The translations under genes were made by a program, and so were the position numbers. Positions 15,466 to 22,876 of a DNA stretch of 34,090 bases are shown here, one piece after another (positions within the stretch are counted from its first letter, which is position 1; each line of letters starts with the position of its first letter). Below the pieces are notes generated by a model. The model had not been told where the DNA came from and ran no database searches. It saw only the letters and a program-made list of their open reading frames with translations. Source of the DNA: an uncultured Mycoplasmatota bacterium (GTDB lineage: Bacteria > Bacillota_I > Bacilli_A > RF39 > UBA660); assembly GCA_947574215.1 (NCBI GenBank), contig CANPIX010000013.1, forward strand, positions 1 through 34,090, given 5' to 3'.

Positions 15466-16153
15466 GAACGATATAACTTCCTTTCTTTTCATCTGCTGCC
15501 AAAACACCATTTTCTAGCAAAATAACTCTTTTTTTCATTTTATTTACAATTTCTCTATCATGTGTAGCCATAATAATCGTTGTCTCAGATTCTTTATTAA
15601 TTTTGTCTAAAATGTTTACAATTTCTTTTGAAATATCTGGGTCTAAATTTCCAGTTGGTTCATCACAAATTAAAAGTTTTGGTTCATTCACTATTGCTCT
15701 AGCAATACAAACTCTTTGCTGTTCTCCCCCAGACAATTGATTTGGAAAACTACGCATTTTATCTTTTAATCCTACTCTTTCTAAAGCTTTGACTACTTTT
15801 GGTCGAATATCTTTTGTATGCATACCAATAGATTCTAATGCGAAAGCAACGTTTTCATAAACAGTAAGTTTTGGAAGCAATTTAAAATCTTGAAAAACAA
15901 TTCCTAATTTTCTTCTCAATTTAAAAACTTTGGAATTTCTTAATTTTGCCACATTAATCCCACCTACATATACTTTTCCATTCGTAGGTTTTTCTTCGCG
16001 ATACAGCATTTTTATTAAAGTGGATTTTCCACTACCACTTGCTCCAATAGCAAAGACAAATTCGCCTTTTTCTATTACTAAATTTAAATCAGCGATAGCT
16101 GTAACTCCATTGTTGTATACTTTATAGCAATTTTGTACTTCAATTAACTTCAC
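15452..16153 (-). CDS. ftsE: Cell-division ATP-binding protein FtsE
   Basis: 233-residue ABC ATPase. Walker A 'GASGSGKST' (37-45), Q-loop 'GIVFQDFKLLP', signature 'LSGGEQQRV', Walker B 'LLICDEPTGNLD' and switch 'MATHD' are all present. 'FQDFKLL' and 'PTGNLDPD' are typical of FtsE. Works with FtsX at the membrane to control peptidoglycan hydrolysis during growth or division. The start codon is GTG, supported by GAGGTGG about 7 bases upstream. First gene of a three-gene operon. Confidence 0.95.
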   Translation of the reverse strand: MKLIEVQNCYKVYNNGVTAIADLNLVIEKGEFVFAIGASGSGKSTLIKMLYREEKPTNGKVYVGGINVAKLRNSKVFKLRRKLGIVFQDFKLLPKLTVYENVAFALESIGMHTKDIRPKVVKALERVGLKDKMRSFPNQLSGGEQQRVCIARAIVNEPKLLICDEPTGNLDPDISKEIVNILDKINKESETTIIMATHDREIVNKMKKRVILLENGVLAADEKKGSYIVHESN

Positions 16154-16169
16154 TACTATTCCACCTCAT

Positions 16170-16188
16170 ATTATAAGTCATTATATCA
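16170..16188 (-). promoter_or_regulatory. Promoter of ftsE
   Basis: Two minus-strand TATAAT boxes (16170-16175 and 16180-16185). The distal one is preceded by TG with one base between (TGATATAAT), the extended -10 form that tolerates a poor -35. The 287 bases between this gene and the next contain no other clear feature. Confidence 0.5.
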
Positions 16189-16440
16189 TTTTTTTTATTT
16201 TAAATAAATGGTAAATTTCTCCGTAAAAAATCTTTTGTTTCTTGAATCATCATCTTTTTTAACTTCCGTTCTTAACACTTCTTTACTAAAAAATGAAAGT
16301 ATTCTGAGAAATTGCATTTTGCTTAGAGAAAATAGCTTTTCTTAACATTTATTATTTTTATGATGCAAAATTTCTAAATTGTAGAAAACTTATTAGTGTT
16401 TTTTTGGTATTTTCTAAAATGAATTTAATCCTAATTGTAA

Positions 16441-17367
16441 TTAAAAAAACTTTTTATTTAAATTGTTCTTTCTATTATTTTTTTTATAAATTCCACCTTT
16501 TACTTCATAGCAATCATTTATAACAAAAAAAGCTTCTTTATCTATTTCTAATACCATCTCTTTAAAATAATAATAATCACGATTCGGAACTACACACATT
16601 AAAACAATACTTTTTTCTCCACTAAACCCTCCTTTGGCTTGTAGTAAAGTAACTCCTGTTTTTAATTCTTCTGTAATAAACGTTTTTACTTTTTCTTGTT
16701 CTTTAGTATAAATAAAAAACAATTTACTATTTGATACTCCAATTAAAATTCGATCAATAAGTGTAGTATTTAAAAATAAAACAATTAAAGAATAAATAAA
16801 TTTATTTGCTCCAAAAACAATACATCCAAATAACATGATTACAATATTAATTGAAAAAATGGCTTTTCCTTCTGGAATTTTTCCATATTTGTTCATGATT
16901 TTCATCACAATATCGCTTCCTCCAGTATTGAACCCTATTTTATAAATAATTCCATTGGCAACACCGCATAAAATTCCTGCAATAATTACAACCAAAATCA
17001 TACTATCTAATTCTATATACGGAAGAATATATTTGGCTAGTGGTTCAGTAACTGAAATAAAAAACGGGAATAACAACGAACCTATAATGCATCGACTTGT
17101 TTCTTTCCATCCAAGAAAAATTATTGCCATAATTATTAGTACAACACTTGTTAACCCAATAAAAATAGAAGGTGAAAGCCTAAATAATTTTTCCATAATA
17201 ATAGCAAGCCCACTTGTACCTCCTATAACGATTTGATTAGGAACCAAAAACAAATTATAGTTTAGCGCTAGCAATGCTATACTAATTATAAGAAAAAAAT
17301 TGCGAATGTAAAAATTCTTTTTTGTTACTATATTTTTTATATTTCTTAAGTCAAAATTTAAGTCCAT
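16441..17367 (-). CDS. YitT-family membrane protein
   Basis: 308 residues. N-terminal membrane domain of about five helices (about residues 20-205) with the family landmarks 'VPNQIVIGGTSGLAII' and 'GFNTGGSDIV', then a cytoplasmic C-terminal domain (about 215-295) of the DUF2179 type: 'GVTLLQAKGGFSG' and 'IDKEAFFVINDCYEVKG'. Members are numerous in spore formers; function unestablished, transport has been suggested. Start at the ATG ending at 17367, with GGTGA 6 bases upstream; an earlier in-frame ATG at 17379 lies within the site. A TATAAT lies about 15 bases upstream of the ribosome site. Divergent from gerQ. Confidence 0.85.
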   Translation of the reverse strand: MDLNFDLRNIKNIVTKKNFYIRNFFLIISIALLALNYNLFLVPNQIVIGGTSGLAIIMEKLFRLSPSIFIGLTSVVLIIMAIIFLGWKETSRCIIGSLLFPFFISVTEPLAKYILPYIELDSMILVVIIAGILCGVANGIIYKIGFNTGGSDIVMKIMNKYGKIPEGKAIFSINIVIMLFGCIVFGANKFIYSLIVLFLNTTLIDRILIGVSNSKLFFIYTKEQEKVKTFITEELKTGVTLLQAKGGFSGEKSIVLMCVVPNRDYYYFKEMVLEIDKEAFFVINDCYEVKGGIYKKNNRKNNLNKKFF

Positions 17368-17399
17368 ATTTTTCACCATACTTATTATACTAAACATTT

Positions 17400-17427
17400 G
17401 CATAATTTAAAATAAGTATCATAAAAA
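17400..17427 (+). promoter_or_regulatory. Possible SigE-type promoter of gerQ
   Basis: GCATAATT (17400-17407) matches the mother-cell SigE -35 consensus, and CATAAAAA (17420-17427) matches six of eight positions of its -10. The spacer is about one base short of the usual. Bacillus gerQ is SigE-dependent, which makes this plausible but unproven. Confidence 0.35.
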
Positions 17428-17448
17428 TTAGTAGAGGTGAAAGAAATA

Positions 17449-17826
17449 ATGAATGGTAGTTATTATCAAAATCCAACGTTTCCTGGAGCAACTGATTCAT
17501 CTGGTTTTAATGGAAATTTTACGCAAACGACTCCTCCTGGAAATATAAGTTATAATCCAGATTTGGATATGGAACAAAGCTACATTGAAAATATCTTAAG
17601 ATTAAATAAAGGAAAAAGAGTTAATGCCTATGTATCGTATCCTGACTCTTTAGAATGGAGAGATCGTGTTTACAAAGGTATTATCGAGGAAGCTGGAAAA
17701 GATCATTTAATTTTGAGTGATCCTAGTACAGGTAAGTGGTATTTAATTCGCATGATTTATTTGGATTATGTGGAATTTGATGAACGTATAAATTACAGTC
17801 ATTCTTATTCAGAAAAGACATTTTAA
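17449..17826 (+). CDS. gerQ: Spore coat protein GerQ
   Basis: 125 residues. The N-terminal third is Gly/Asn/Pro/Thr-rich and disordered. The C-terminal domain is nearly diagnostic: 'MEQSYIENILRLNKGK', 'VYKGIIEEAGKDHLILSDP' and 'MIYLDYVEFDERINYS'. In Bacillus GerQ is an inner coat protein, cross-linked by transglutaminase, needed for correct localisation of the cortex-lytic enzyme CwlJ and so for germination. Start at ATG 17449 with AGAGGTGA 8 bases upstream; the upstream GTG is part of that site. A monocistronic plus-strand unit with its own terminator. With spo0A it shows that the organism forms spores or did until recently. Confidence 0.94.
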   Translation: MNGSYYQNPTFPGATDSSGFNGNFTQTTPPGNISYNPDLDMEQSYIENILRLNKGKRVNAYVSYPDSLEWRDRVYKGIIEEAGKDHLILSDPSTGKWYLIRMIYLDYVEFDERINYSHSYSEKTF

Positions 17827-17829
17827 AAC

Positions 17830-17861
17830 AAGCCCTTTTTTCTTATAAATAGGGCTTTTTT
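17830..17861. terminator. Bidirectional terminator between gerQ and the HExxH gene
   Basis: AAGCCCT/AGGGCTT, a 7-base stem containing three G-C pairs, followed by five T on the plus strand. It includes the last codons and stop of the convergent minus-strand gene. Confidence 0.85.
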
Positions 17862-19015
17862 GATTCATTATTTCTTTCTTTTACATAAAAATTCATATCT
17901 TCAATTGCTGTTTTACAAATCGTTATTATTTCCGAACTCAATTCCTTTTCATACATTCCATTTTTATAAACTAAATTTAATAATTCAGAATAAAAATTCC
18001 ATACTTTACTAAATTTTAGTTCTAATAAGTCAGGAGTATTTCTTATAGCGCACTTATTAAAAAAAGATTCATAATCTTCAATAAATGTTCCTGTTAAGGG
18101 AAATAACTTTTCATATTTTGAGTCATTTTCTAATCGACAACTTTTAGGATCATCTAGAATAAATATTTTATTATGATGAAGTTTTTTTGCAATTTTAATA
18201 GCTAATTTTTGAGTGCGTATTTCATTTATTATACGGTTTGTTTTCTTTTTATTTTCAATAGAAATTCCTATACTATTTCCAAAGGTTTCGATTTGGTGAA
18301 TAATTTCATGAATTAAACAAACATCTAAAGATTGAATATTTCGATTAAGAAGAGCCATCACTGGAATTTTTACAACACATGCTGACATTGTTTTATTATT
18401 TGGCTCATAAAAATGAAATGCATGTGGATTGGTTTTATAAAGCAAATTTCTAACACTATTTGTAGACAATTGTAAGTGAAATCGTTTTTTTACGGCTTCT
18501 TTTATTTCTTCTCCTAAACAAGAATTTTCAATTATGCGATTTCGGTACTGTATTTGAATTTCTTGACAAAACTCTAAAAAATTCTTTGCCTTTTTTAATA
18601 AATTAGAAGAATTGTTTTCCCATTTTCCTATTATATTGCATATTCTTTTTAAGTCTATTTCATTTTTTAATATTTTTTCAAAAATAAATTCACTATTAAT
18701 TTCTTCCCTTTTTACTTGAGGAAAATTTTGTTCTATGTATTCTTTAATTAATTGGCAATATTTTTTTTTAAATTTTGCTTCTGCTCGGGAAAAATCGTCA
18801 TATCTTTTTAAAATCGCATTTATAGTAGAATTATTAAAATCCTTTGTATGATGAATACAATACACATATTCTTCGATTGGCAAACTAGAAAAATCAAATA
18901 ATATATGTTTGAATCTCTCTAAAATAATATAACGAAATTCTTCTCCATAATTACGAATTATTTCGTCTATAATAAGAAATTTATATTTTTCAAAATTTTC
19001 ATTTACATTATTCAT
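17843..19015 (-). CDS. Putative zinc metallopeptidase of unrecognised family
   Basis: 390 residues. Residues 236-240 form HEIIH inside 'LDVCLIHEIIHQIETFG', a standard zincin helix with flanking apolar residues. Glu265, 25 residues after the second His, lies in 'INEIRTQKLAIKIA', the 'NE..T...A' pattern typical of the third ligand in gluzincins. Upstream, 'AFHFYEPNNKTMSACVVKIPV' could be the preceding beta strand. No signal peptide or membrane helix, so probably intracellular. The 230-residue N-terminal part is helical and charged and matches nothing I know. GGAG lies 15 bases before the only usable ATG, an unusually long spacing; an in-frame TAG excludes an earlier start. It follows the MBL-fold gene by 22 bases, so co-transcription is likely. 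Confidence 0.65.
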   Translation of the reverse strand: MNNVNENFEKYKFLIIDEIIRNYGEEFRYIILERFKHILFDFSSLPIEEYVYCIHHTKDFNNSTINAILKRYDDFSRAEAKFKKKYCQLIKEYIEQNFPQVKREEINSEFIFEKILKNEIDLKRICNIIGKWENNSSNLLKKAKNFLEFCQEIQIQYRNRIIENSCLGEEIKEAVKKRFHLQLSTNSVRNLLYKTNPHAFHFYEPNNKTMSACVVKIPVMALLNRNIQSLDVCLIHEIIHQIETFGNSIGISIENKKKTNRIINEIRTQKLAIKIAKKLHHNKIFILDDPKSCRLENDSKYEKLFPLTGTFIEDYESFFNKCAIRNTPDLLELKFSKVWNFYSELLNLVYKNGMYEKELSSEIITICKTAIEDMNFYVKERNNESKKPYL

Positions 19016-19037
19016 TAATTTCTATTATTTCTCCTTT

Positions 19038-19535
19038 TTATAAATAATAAGAAGTATGCTTTTTTTCTTCCCCTAAAGTTGTAGAAGGACCATGTCCTGG
19101 ATATATTTTTATTTCATCGTTGTAGGAAGAAATCAATTGCAAACTTTTTTGCATTTCTTTTATGTCCCCTCCTGGTAAATCCATTCTTCCAATAGTTCCT
19201 TGAAATAAAAAATCTCCTGTAAACATTACTTTTTCATTTGGAAAATAAAAAGTAACAGAGTCTTTAGAATGCCCTGGAGTTTTAATTGTTTCGTATAAAA
19301 ATTCATTGGACTTCTCATTACATTTTAATTTGTACTTTTCTAAAAAATACGATAAAGCTCCAGTATGATCAAAGTGATTATGAGTTAATAAAACTTCAAC
19401 TAGTTCTAAATTATTTAATTCTTTTTCAATTTTTTCTTTTTCAGCGCCTGGATCAATCAGGAGGGCTTTTTTTCCTAAAATTAATAAATAACAGTTTGCT
19501 TGCAACTCACCTACCGGTAGACATTTTATTTTCAA
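19038..19535 (-). CDS. Metallo-beta-lactamase-fold hydrolase, glyoxalase II-like
   Basis: 165 residues. Motif 'THNHFDHTG' gives the HxHxDH zinc ligands. 'TPGHSKDSV' supplies the next His, 'FTGDFLFQGTIGR' the bridging Asp, and 'YPGHGPSTTLGEE' the last His. This is the small YcbL/YqgX glyoxalase-II-like subgroup that hydrolyses thioesters; the substrate is not known. I place the start at TTG (19535), because GAGG lies 7 bases upstream and the family N-terminus 'LKIKCLPVGELQANCY' begins there. A longer ATG start would include the -10 box TATAAT at 19558-19563. Confidence 0.85.
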   Translation of the reverse strand: MKIKCLPVGELQANCYLLILGKKALLIDPGAEKEKIEKELNNLELVEVLLTHNHFDHTGALSYFLEKYKLKCNEKSNEFLYETIKTPGHSKDSVTFYFPNEKVMFTGDFLFQGTIGRMDLPGGDIKEMQKSLQLISSYNDEIKIYPGHGPSTTLGEEKKHTSYYL

Positions 19536-19557
19536 AATAATTCCTCTTTTCTTTTTT

Positions 19558-19600
19558 ATTATAACAAACTTATTAAAAATTTTAAAATACATGTTATAAT
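19558..19600. promoter_or_regulatory. Divergent promoter pair, MBL hydrolase and LemA-like gene
   Basis: Perfect TATAAT on the minus strand at 19558-19563 and on the plus strand at 19595-19600, each about 20 bases before its start codon. Both lack a strong -35. The two promoters share about 30 bases of AT-rich sequence. Confidence 0.5.
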
Positions 19601-19618
19601 AAATACTAGGTGAAACGT

Positions 19619-20164
19619 ATGAATTTATTTTTTATTTTTTTACTGTTAATTATTTTAGGTGCTAGTTTAGCAATTGTTTATATATTGTACTTTAATAAAA
19701 TGCAGTTTTTAAAAACTAAAATAGAACAGGCAGAAGGAATTATCGATGAAACTTTGAGAAAACGTTATGATTTATTGGTACGAGGAGATAATATTGTAAA
19801 ATCCACCTTAAAAGATGAAAAAGAATATTTTAAAGAATATTTGAATTTAAAAAATAAGAAAATTACAAATTTTGATATGGATCGCAAATTAAAAGAAGCT
19901 TTTCACACATTAACAAAATTTAAAGACGACTATCCTGAATTAAATGAAAATACGGAGTTAAAGGATATATTTTTTTCTATTAAAGAATCCGATGAAAAGA
20001 TTGTAGCTATTACTAGTTATTACAACAAAAACACAAATTTATTAAATGAGTTAATTCGAAAATTTCCTTCAAATTTTGTAGCTAAATTTCATCATTTTAC
20101 GATTCGTTCTTTTTTTGATGGAAAAGACATGACGGATACTGTTTATGATGATTTTAAATTATAA
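19619..20164 (+). CDS. LemA-family membrane protein
   Basis: 181 residues. One N-terminal membrane helix (about 3-25) followed by a long helical domain: 'IEQAEGIIDETLRKRYDLL' corresponds to the LemA pattern of two antiparallel helices, and 'ITSYYNKNTNLLNELIRKFP' followed by 'VAKFHHF' matches the conserved 'YN..V...N..i..FP....A...gf' signature. LemA proteins are common in bacteria; no biochemical role is established. Start at ATG 19619, with AGGTGA 5-6 bases upstream. Its stop codon is two bases from the stop of the convergent gene. Confidence 0.8.
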   Translation: MNLFFIFLLLIILGASLAIVYILYFNKMQFLKTKIEQAEGIIDETLRKRYDLLVRGDNIVKSTLKDEKEYFKEYLNLKNKKITNFDMDRKLKEAFHTLTKFKDDYPELNENTELKDIFFSIKESDEKIVAITSYYNKNTNLLNELIRKFPSNFVAKFHHFTIRSFFDGKDMTDTVYDDFKL

Positions 20165-20165
20165 T

Positions 20166-21002
20166 TTACTTCATAATTAGTCTTCGCTTGTAATTTTCTT
20201 CTAATAATGCAAGTATTTTTTCTCTTTCTTGAGAATATTCTTGAATTATTTTTTTGGCACCTTCCTCTCCTTTTTTTCCTAAATAAGAATCACATAAATA
20301 CAATTTTTTTTCTAAAATATTTTGTATAGCGTTCATTAACTTATATTTACTAAAATTATTTTGTAAAGATTCATTTAATACAATTATTCTTTTATTTGGA
20401 TTGTTTAAAAAAGATACTGGACTTATTTGAAAATTGGGATTAATCATTCTTTCTCTACAATTATATACGTATTGAATTAAATCTTCTTTTGTAATTTCTT
20501 GGTAACTATAAATTAATGTTAAAATTTGAAACACCTCAAGCCATTCTCCGTAAAACCCATAACCCCCTCCTCTTTGCGAAACATCCACTCGTTCAATTCG
20601 ATAGTCTCCATGCGATTTTTTTGTATTTCGGACAAAATTATTCATTAATAATTTTTTCATTAGAAAAGAGGTACAAAATTCAATACTTATTGGAACATCT
20701 TCTAAAGGCTCGCTCTCTATTTTTTGGATAATTTCCTGAAATTTTTCAGAATTTATAATTGTCTTTCTAGTAATAGAATACTTCGTTTCATAAAGGAATT
20801 TTTCATCAACTAGTTGTTTTAGTCTCTTAGAAACATAATAAAAATGATGTTTGTCATTAATAGAAAAATAAATATAATTTTCTTTATTTTCTAATAGTTC
20901 TCCTGTATTAAATGAAAAATGTTGATAAGAATTCAAACCTTCATAACGATAATATTTTGGTAAATTAGAAAGTTGATAGTACAATTCTTCATATAAAGTC
21001 AT
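20166..21002 (-). CDS. Unknown cytoplasmic protein
   Basis: 278 residues; no family recognised. No signal peptide or membrane helix. Rich in Tyr, Glu and Lys, with a Gly-rich turn 'SQRGGGYGFYGEW' near the middle followed by an apolar helix, and a basic helical C-terminus ('QEREKILALLEENYKRR'). Start at the ATG ending at 21002, since AAGGAG lies 6 bases upstream; a longer in-frame reading would cross the terminator of the preceding gene. It is separate from the split gene upstream, which has its own terminator at 21051-21074. Confidence 0.55.
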   Translation of the reverse strand: MTLYEELYYQLSNLPKYYRYEGLNSYQHFSFNTGELLENKENYIYFSINDKHHFYYVSKRLKQLVDEKFLYETKYSITRKTIINSEKFQEIIQKIESEPLEDVPISIEFCTSFLMKKLLMNNFVRNTKKSHGDYRIERVDVSQRGGGYGFYGEWLEVFQILTLIYSYQEITKEDLIQYVYNCRERMINPNFQISPVSFLNNPNKRIIVLNESLQNNFSKYKLMNAIQNILEKKLYLCDSYLGKKGEEGAKKIIQEYSQEREKILALLEENYKRRLIMK

Positions 21003-21050
21003 AAATTTCTCCTTTTCTATATTTATTGTATATTGCCACAAAGAAATTAT

Positions 21051-21074
21051 AAAAAAACAACCAAAAGTTTGGTT
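21051..21074 (-). terminator. Terminator of the split coiled-coil gene
   Basis: AACCAA/TTGGTT stem (21059-21064 with 21069-21074), four-base loop, followed on the minus strand by G and seven T. It overlaps the stop codon of the gene at 21073. A TATAAT for the next gene follows at 21046-21051. Confidence 0.65.
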
Positions 21075-22386
21075 ATTCATTTTTATTAAGTAAATTCCTT
21101 TTATCAAAAATTTTCTTTTCTATTTTTAAAGTTCTAGATAATTCTTCTTTTAGTTCTTCTATATCTTCAGTAAGATTAGTATTATTCTCTACATACGGAA
21201 GCAACTTTTCTATAGTATTAAAAAGGTTTATATTTTCGTCAAATAAATTTCTTGCTCTTCTATAAAGTTCATTTAATTTTATTTCTTTTTCATTAATATC
21301 TTTTTTATATTCTGTGAGTTTTTCGTAATTTTTAATAAGCTCTTTTAATGCCACTACAAATCCCCCTATCATTAATTCTTTTGTTCCATCTTTGTTTTCT
21401 TTTTTTACTATATTCTCTAAAAAAGCCGTTTCTATTAAGTCGTCTATAAAAAAAGATATTATAAGTAGTAGCATCAAAAAGAACATTTCCGCCCCTTTAC
21501 TGTAAGTTGTTATTTCTTCTATCGTTACTAATTTTTCTACAATAGAATAAGTTTCAGCATATAGATCACTTATACTTAAAGAAATTTTGGATTCTTGATT
21601 ACTTTCTCCTTTAATTCCAAGCGCTTCTAAATTTATGTTTAGATATTCTTCTAATGGCATTTCTTCTAAATTATTCAAGTCGTATGTCGTACTATTTCTT
21701 ACGTAATAACCATCTTCTTTCTCGAATGGTTCATATTCTATTAATCGTACTGTATCTATTTCTTCATTAAAAATTTCTTCTTTTACAGGCAACTTACCAT
21801 CTAAAGAACTATAACTTTCTATTTCAACGTTATACTTTTTAAAAGATGCAATTGTAATTATCTTTGCAAGTTTAGAACTTCCTACTACTAATCCTACAAT
21901 CGTCCCAATGGAAGTAGTAAATAATGCTACATTTCCCCACATCTTTTTTTTATGAATATAACTCCATTCTTTAAGTTCCGCTATGTGATTTTCTTTTTTA
22001 TCAATATCTTTTTCTATATCTTTTGCTTTTTTATAATATTGACTGGCTTTTTGGGATAGCATTTTAATCTTTTCTTTTAACTCTTCTTTATTTGTTGTTG
22101 CTCTAATGATTGTTATAATAAAACTTTCTTCTAAATAATTAACATTTATTCCTTCTGCATCAATTTTATTTTTTTGTAATCTAATTTGCGAATATTTTTT
22201 ATCATTTAAATCTAAACTTTCTAATTCTTTTACAACTTGTTTATCTAAATTATAGGTGTGAATTTCGTCTTTTTGCAATTCGTGTAATGTAGGACTTGTT
22301 TCTAATACTTTTATTTCTTCTTTAATAAATTCATAAGTTAACTTATAGATATCTTCTACTAATGGTCCTTCCACTTGATAATCCAA
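21073..22386 (-). CDS. Downstream part of a frameshifted membrane/coiled-coil protein
   Basis: 437 codons from the first in-frame TTG. I do not recognise the family. Helical charged N-terminal part, a first membrane helix (about 150-170) after a Lys cluster, a middle segment of about 125 residues, a second membrane helix (about 299-318), then a coiled-coil C-terminus (about 350-430). Positive charges suggest that both ends are cytoplasmic and the middle segment faces outward. No ribosome site precedes the TTG. Deleting one copy of the 10-base duplication at 22378-22397 joins this frame to the upstream part at 'DTLDYQVEG', giving about 564 residues. So this is most likely the larger part of one gene, silent or poorly expressed in the present form. 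Confidence 0.65.
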   Translation of the reverse strand: MDYQVEGPLVEDIYKLTYEFIKEEIKVLETSPTLHELQKDEIHTYNLDKQVVKELESLDLNDKKYSQIRLQKNKIDAEGINVNYLEESFIITIIRATTNKEELKEKIKMLSQKASQYYKKAKDIEKDIDKKENHIAELKEWSYIHKKKMWGNVALFTTSIGTIVGLVVGSSKLAKIITIASFKKYNVEIESYSSLDGKLPVKEEIFNEEIDTVRLIEYEPFEKEDGYYVRNSTTYDLNNLEEMPLEEYLNINLEALGIKGESNQESKISLSISDLYAETYSIVEKLVTIEEITTYSKGAEMFFLMLLLIISFFIDDLIETAFLENIVKKENKDGTKELMIGGFVVALKELIKNYEKLTEYKKDINEKEIKLNELYRRARNLFDENINLFNTIEKLLPYVENNTNLTEDIEELKEELSRTLKIEKKIFDKRNLLNKNE

Positions 22387-22777
22387 AATAATCCAAAGTA
22401 TCAGATTTTTTTAGTTTATCTAATAATTGTAATAATCGATTTCGAAAGCGTTCTAAATCTTCTTTTTTCTTTTCCTTTGATATCATATATTCTTTTAAAA
22501 CTAGATTAAAGGAAGAAACTTTTAGATAAATTTCGTACTTATTTACTTCATAGTATATCCCGTCTAATTTAGAAATGGCTTTAATATAAGCATCTGCAAT
22601 AAAAGCCTCCTTAAAAACTGTATTCGTATTATAACTTGTTTTTTCATTACATTCTACGATAACATCTTCTAATAGTTTTTCATGTTTGGAAACATCTAAT
22701 CCAATATTTTTTAAACGATCCAGCGCTTTTTTCACTTTATAAATACTTGTTTCAAATTCTATCGCTTTATCATTCAT
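22343..22777 (-). CDS. Upstream part of the frameshifted membrane/coiled-coil protein
   Basis: 144 residues, of which the first 130 are the proper N-terminus of the joint protein; the last 14 ('FGLSSGRTISRRYL') are out-of-frame sequence. Largely helical ('KVKKALDRLKNIG', 'KKKEDLERFRNRLLQLLDKLKK'), no membrane helix. A GGGG-rich ribosome site lies about 6 bases before the ATG, and a strong promoter precedes it, so transcription appears intact. It overlaps the downstream frame by 44 bases. Confidence 0.65.
   Translation of the reverse strand: MNDKAIEFETSIYKVKKALDRLKNIGLDVSKHEKLLEDVIVECNEKTSYNTNTVFKEAFIADAYIKAISKLDGIYYEVNKYEIYLKVSSFNLVLKEYMISKEKKKEDLERFRNRLLQLLDKLKKSDTLDYFGLSSGRTISRRYL
22378..22397. 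repeat. Perfect 10-base tandem duplication causing a frameshift
   Basis: ATAATCCAAA occurs twice with no gap (22378-22387 and 22388-22397). Ten is not a multiple of three, so the second copy shifts the reading frame. Removing either copy fuses the two flanking frames. Confidence 0.9.
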
Positions 22778-22808
22778 CTACATCCCCGCCTTTACGTGTT
22801 TTTCAGAT

Positions 22809-22838
22809 ATTATAGTTTTTCTTCGATGTTTTTGTCAA
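22809..22838 (-). promoter_or_regulatory. Promoter of the split gene
   Basis: Minus-strand perfect TTGACA (22833-22838) and perfect TATAAT (22809-22814) with an 18-base spacer, about 30 bases before the start codon. Confidence 0.8.
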
Positions 22839-22848
22839 CGAATAGTAT

Positions 22849-22876
22849 AAAAAATAACTTTTACGAATTATTTTTT
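22849..22876 (-). terminator. AT-only terminator of the rplI-ung operon
   Basis: AAAAAATAA and TTATTTTTT form a 9-base stem of A-T pairs with a 10-base loop, beginning at the end of ung. Thermodynamically weak but correctly placed. Confidence 0.45.

Noticed and set aside
16195-16317. 40-codon minus-strand frame between the YitT-family gene and ftsE
   Set aside because: It has no ribosome site, unremarkable composition and runs into the ftsE promoter. A frame of this size is expected by chance in AT-rich non-coding DNA of this length.
16320-16345. AGAAAA-TAGC-TTTTCT hairpin as a terminator
   Set aside because: The stem has only six A-T-rich pairs and neither strand shows a T-tract directly after it.
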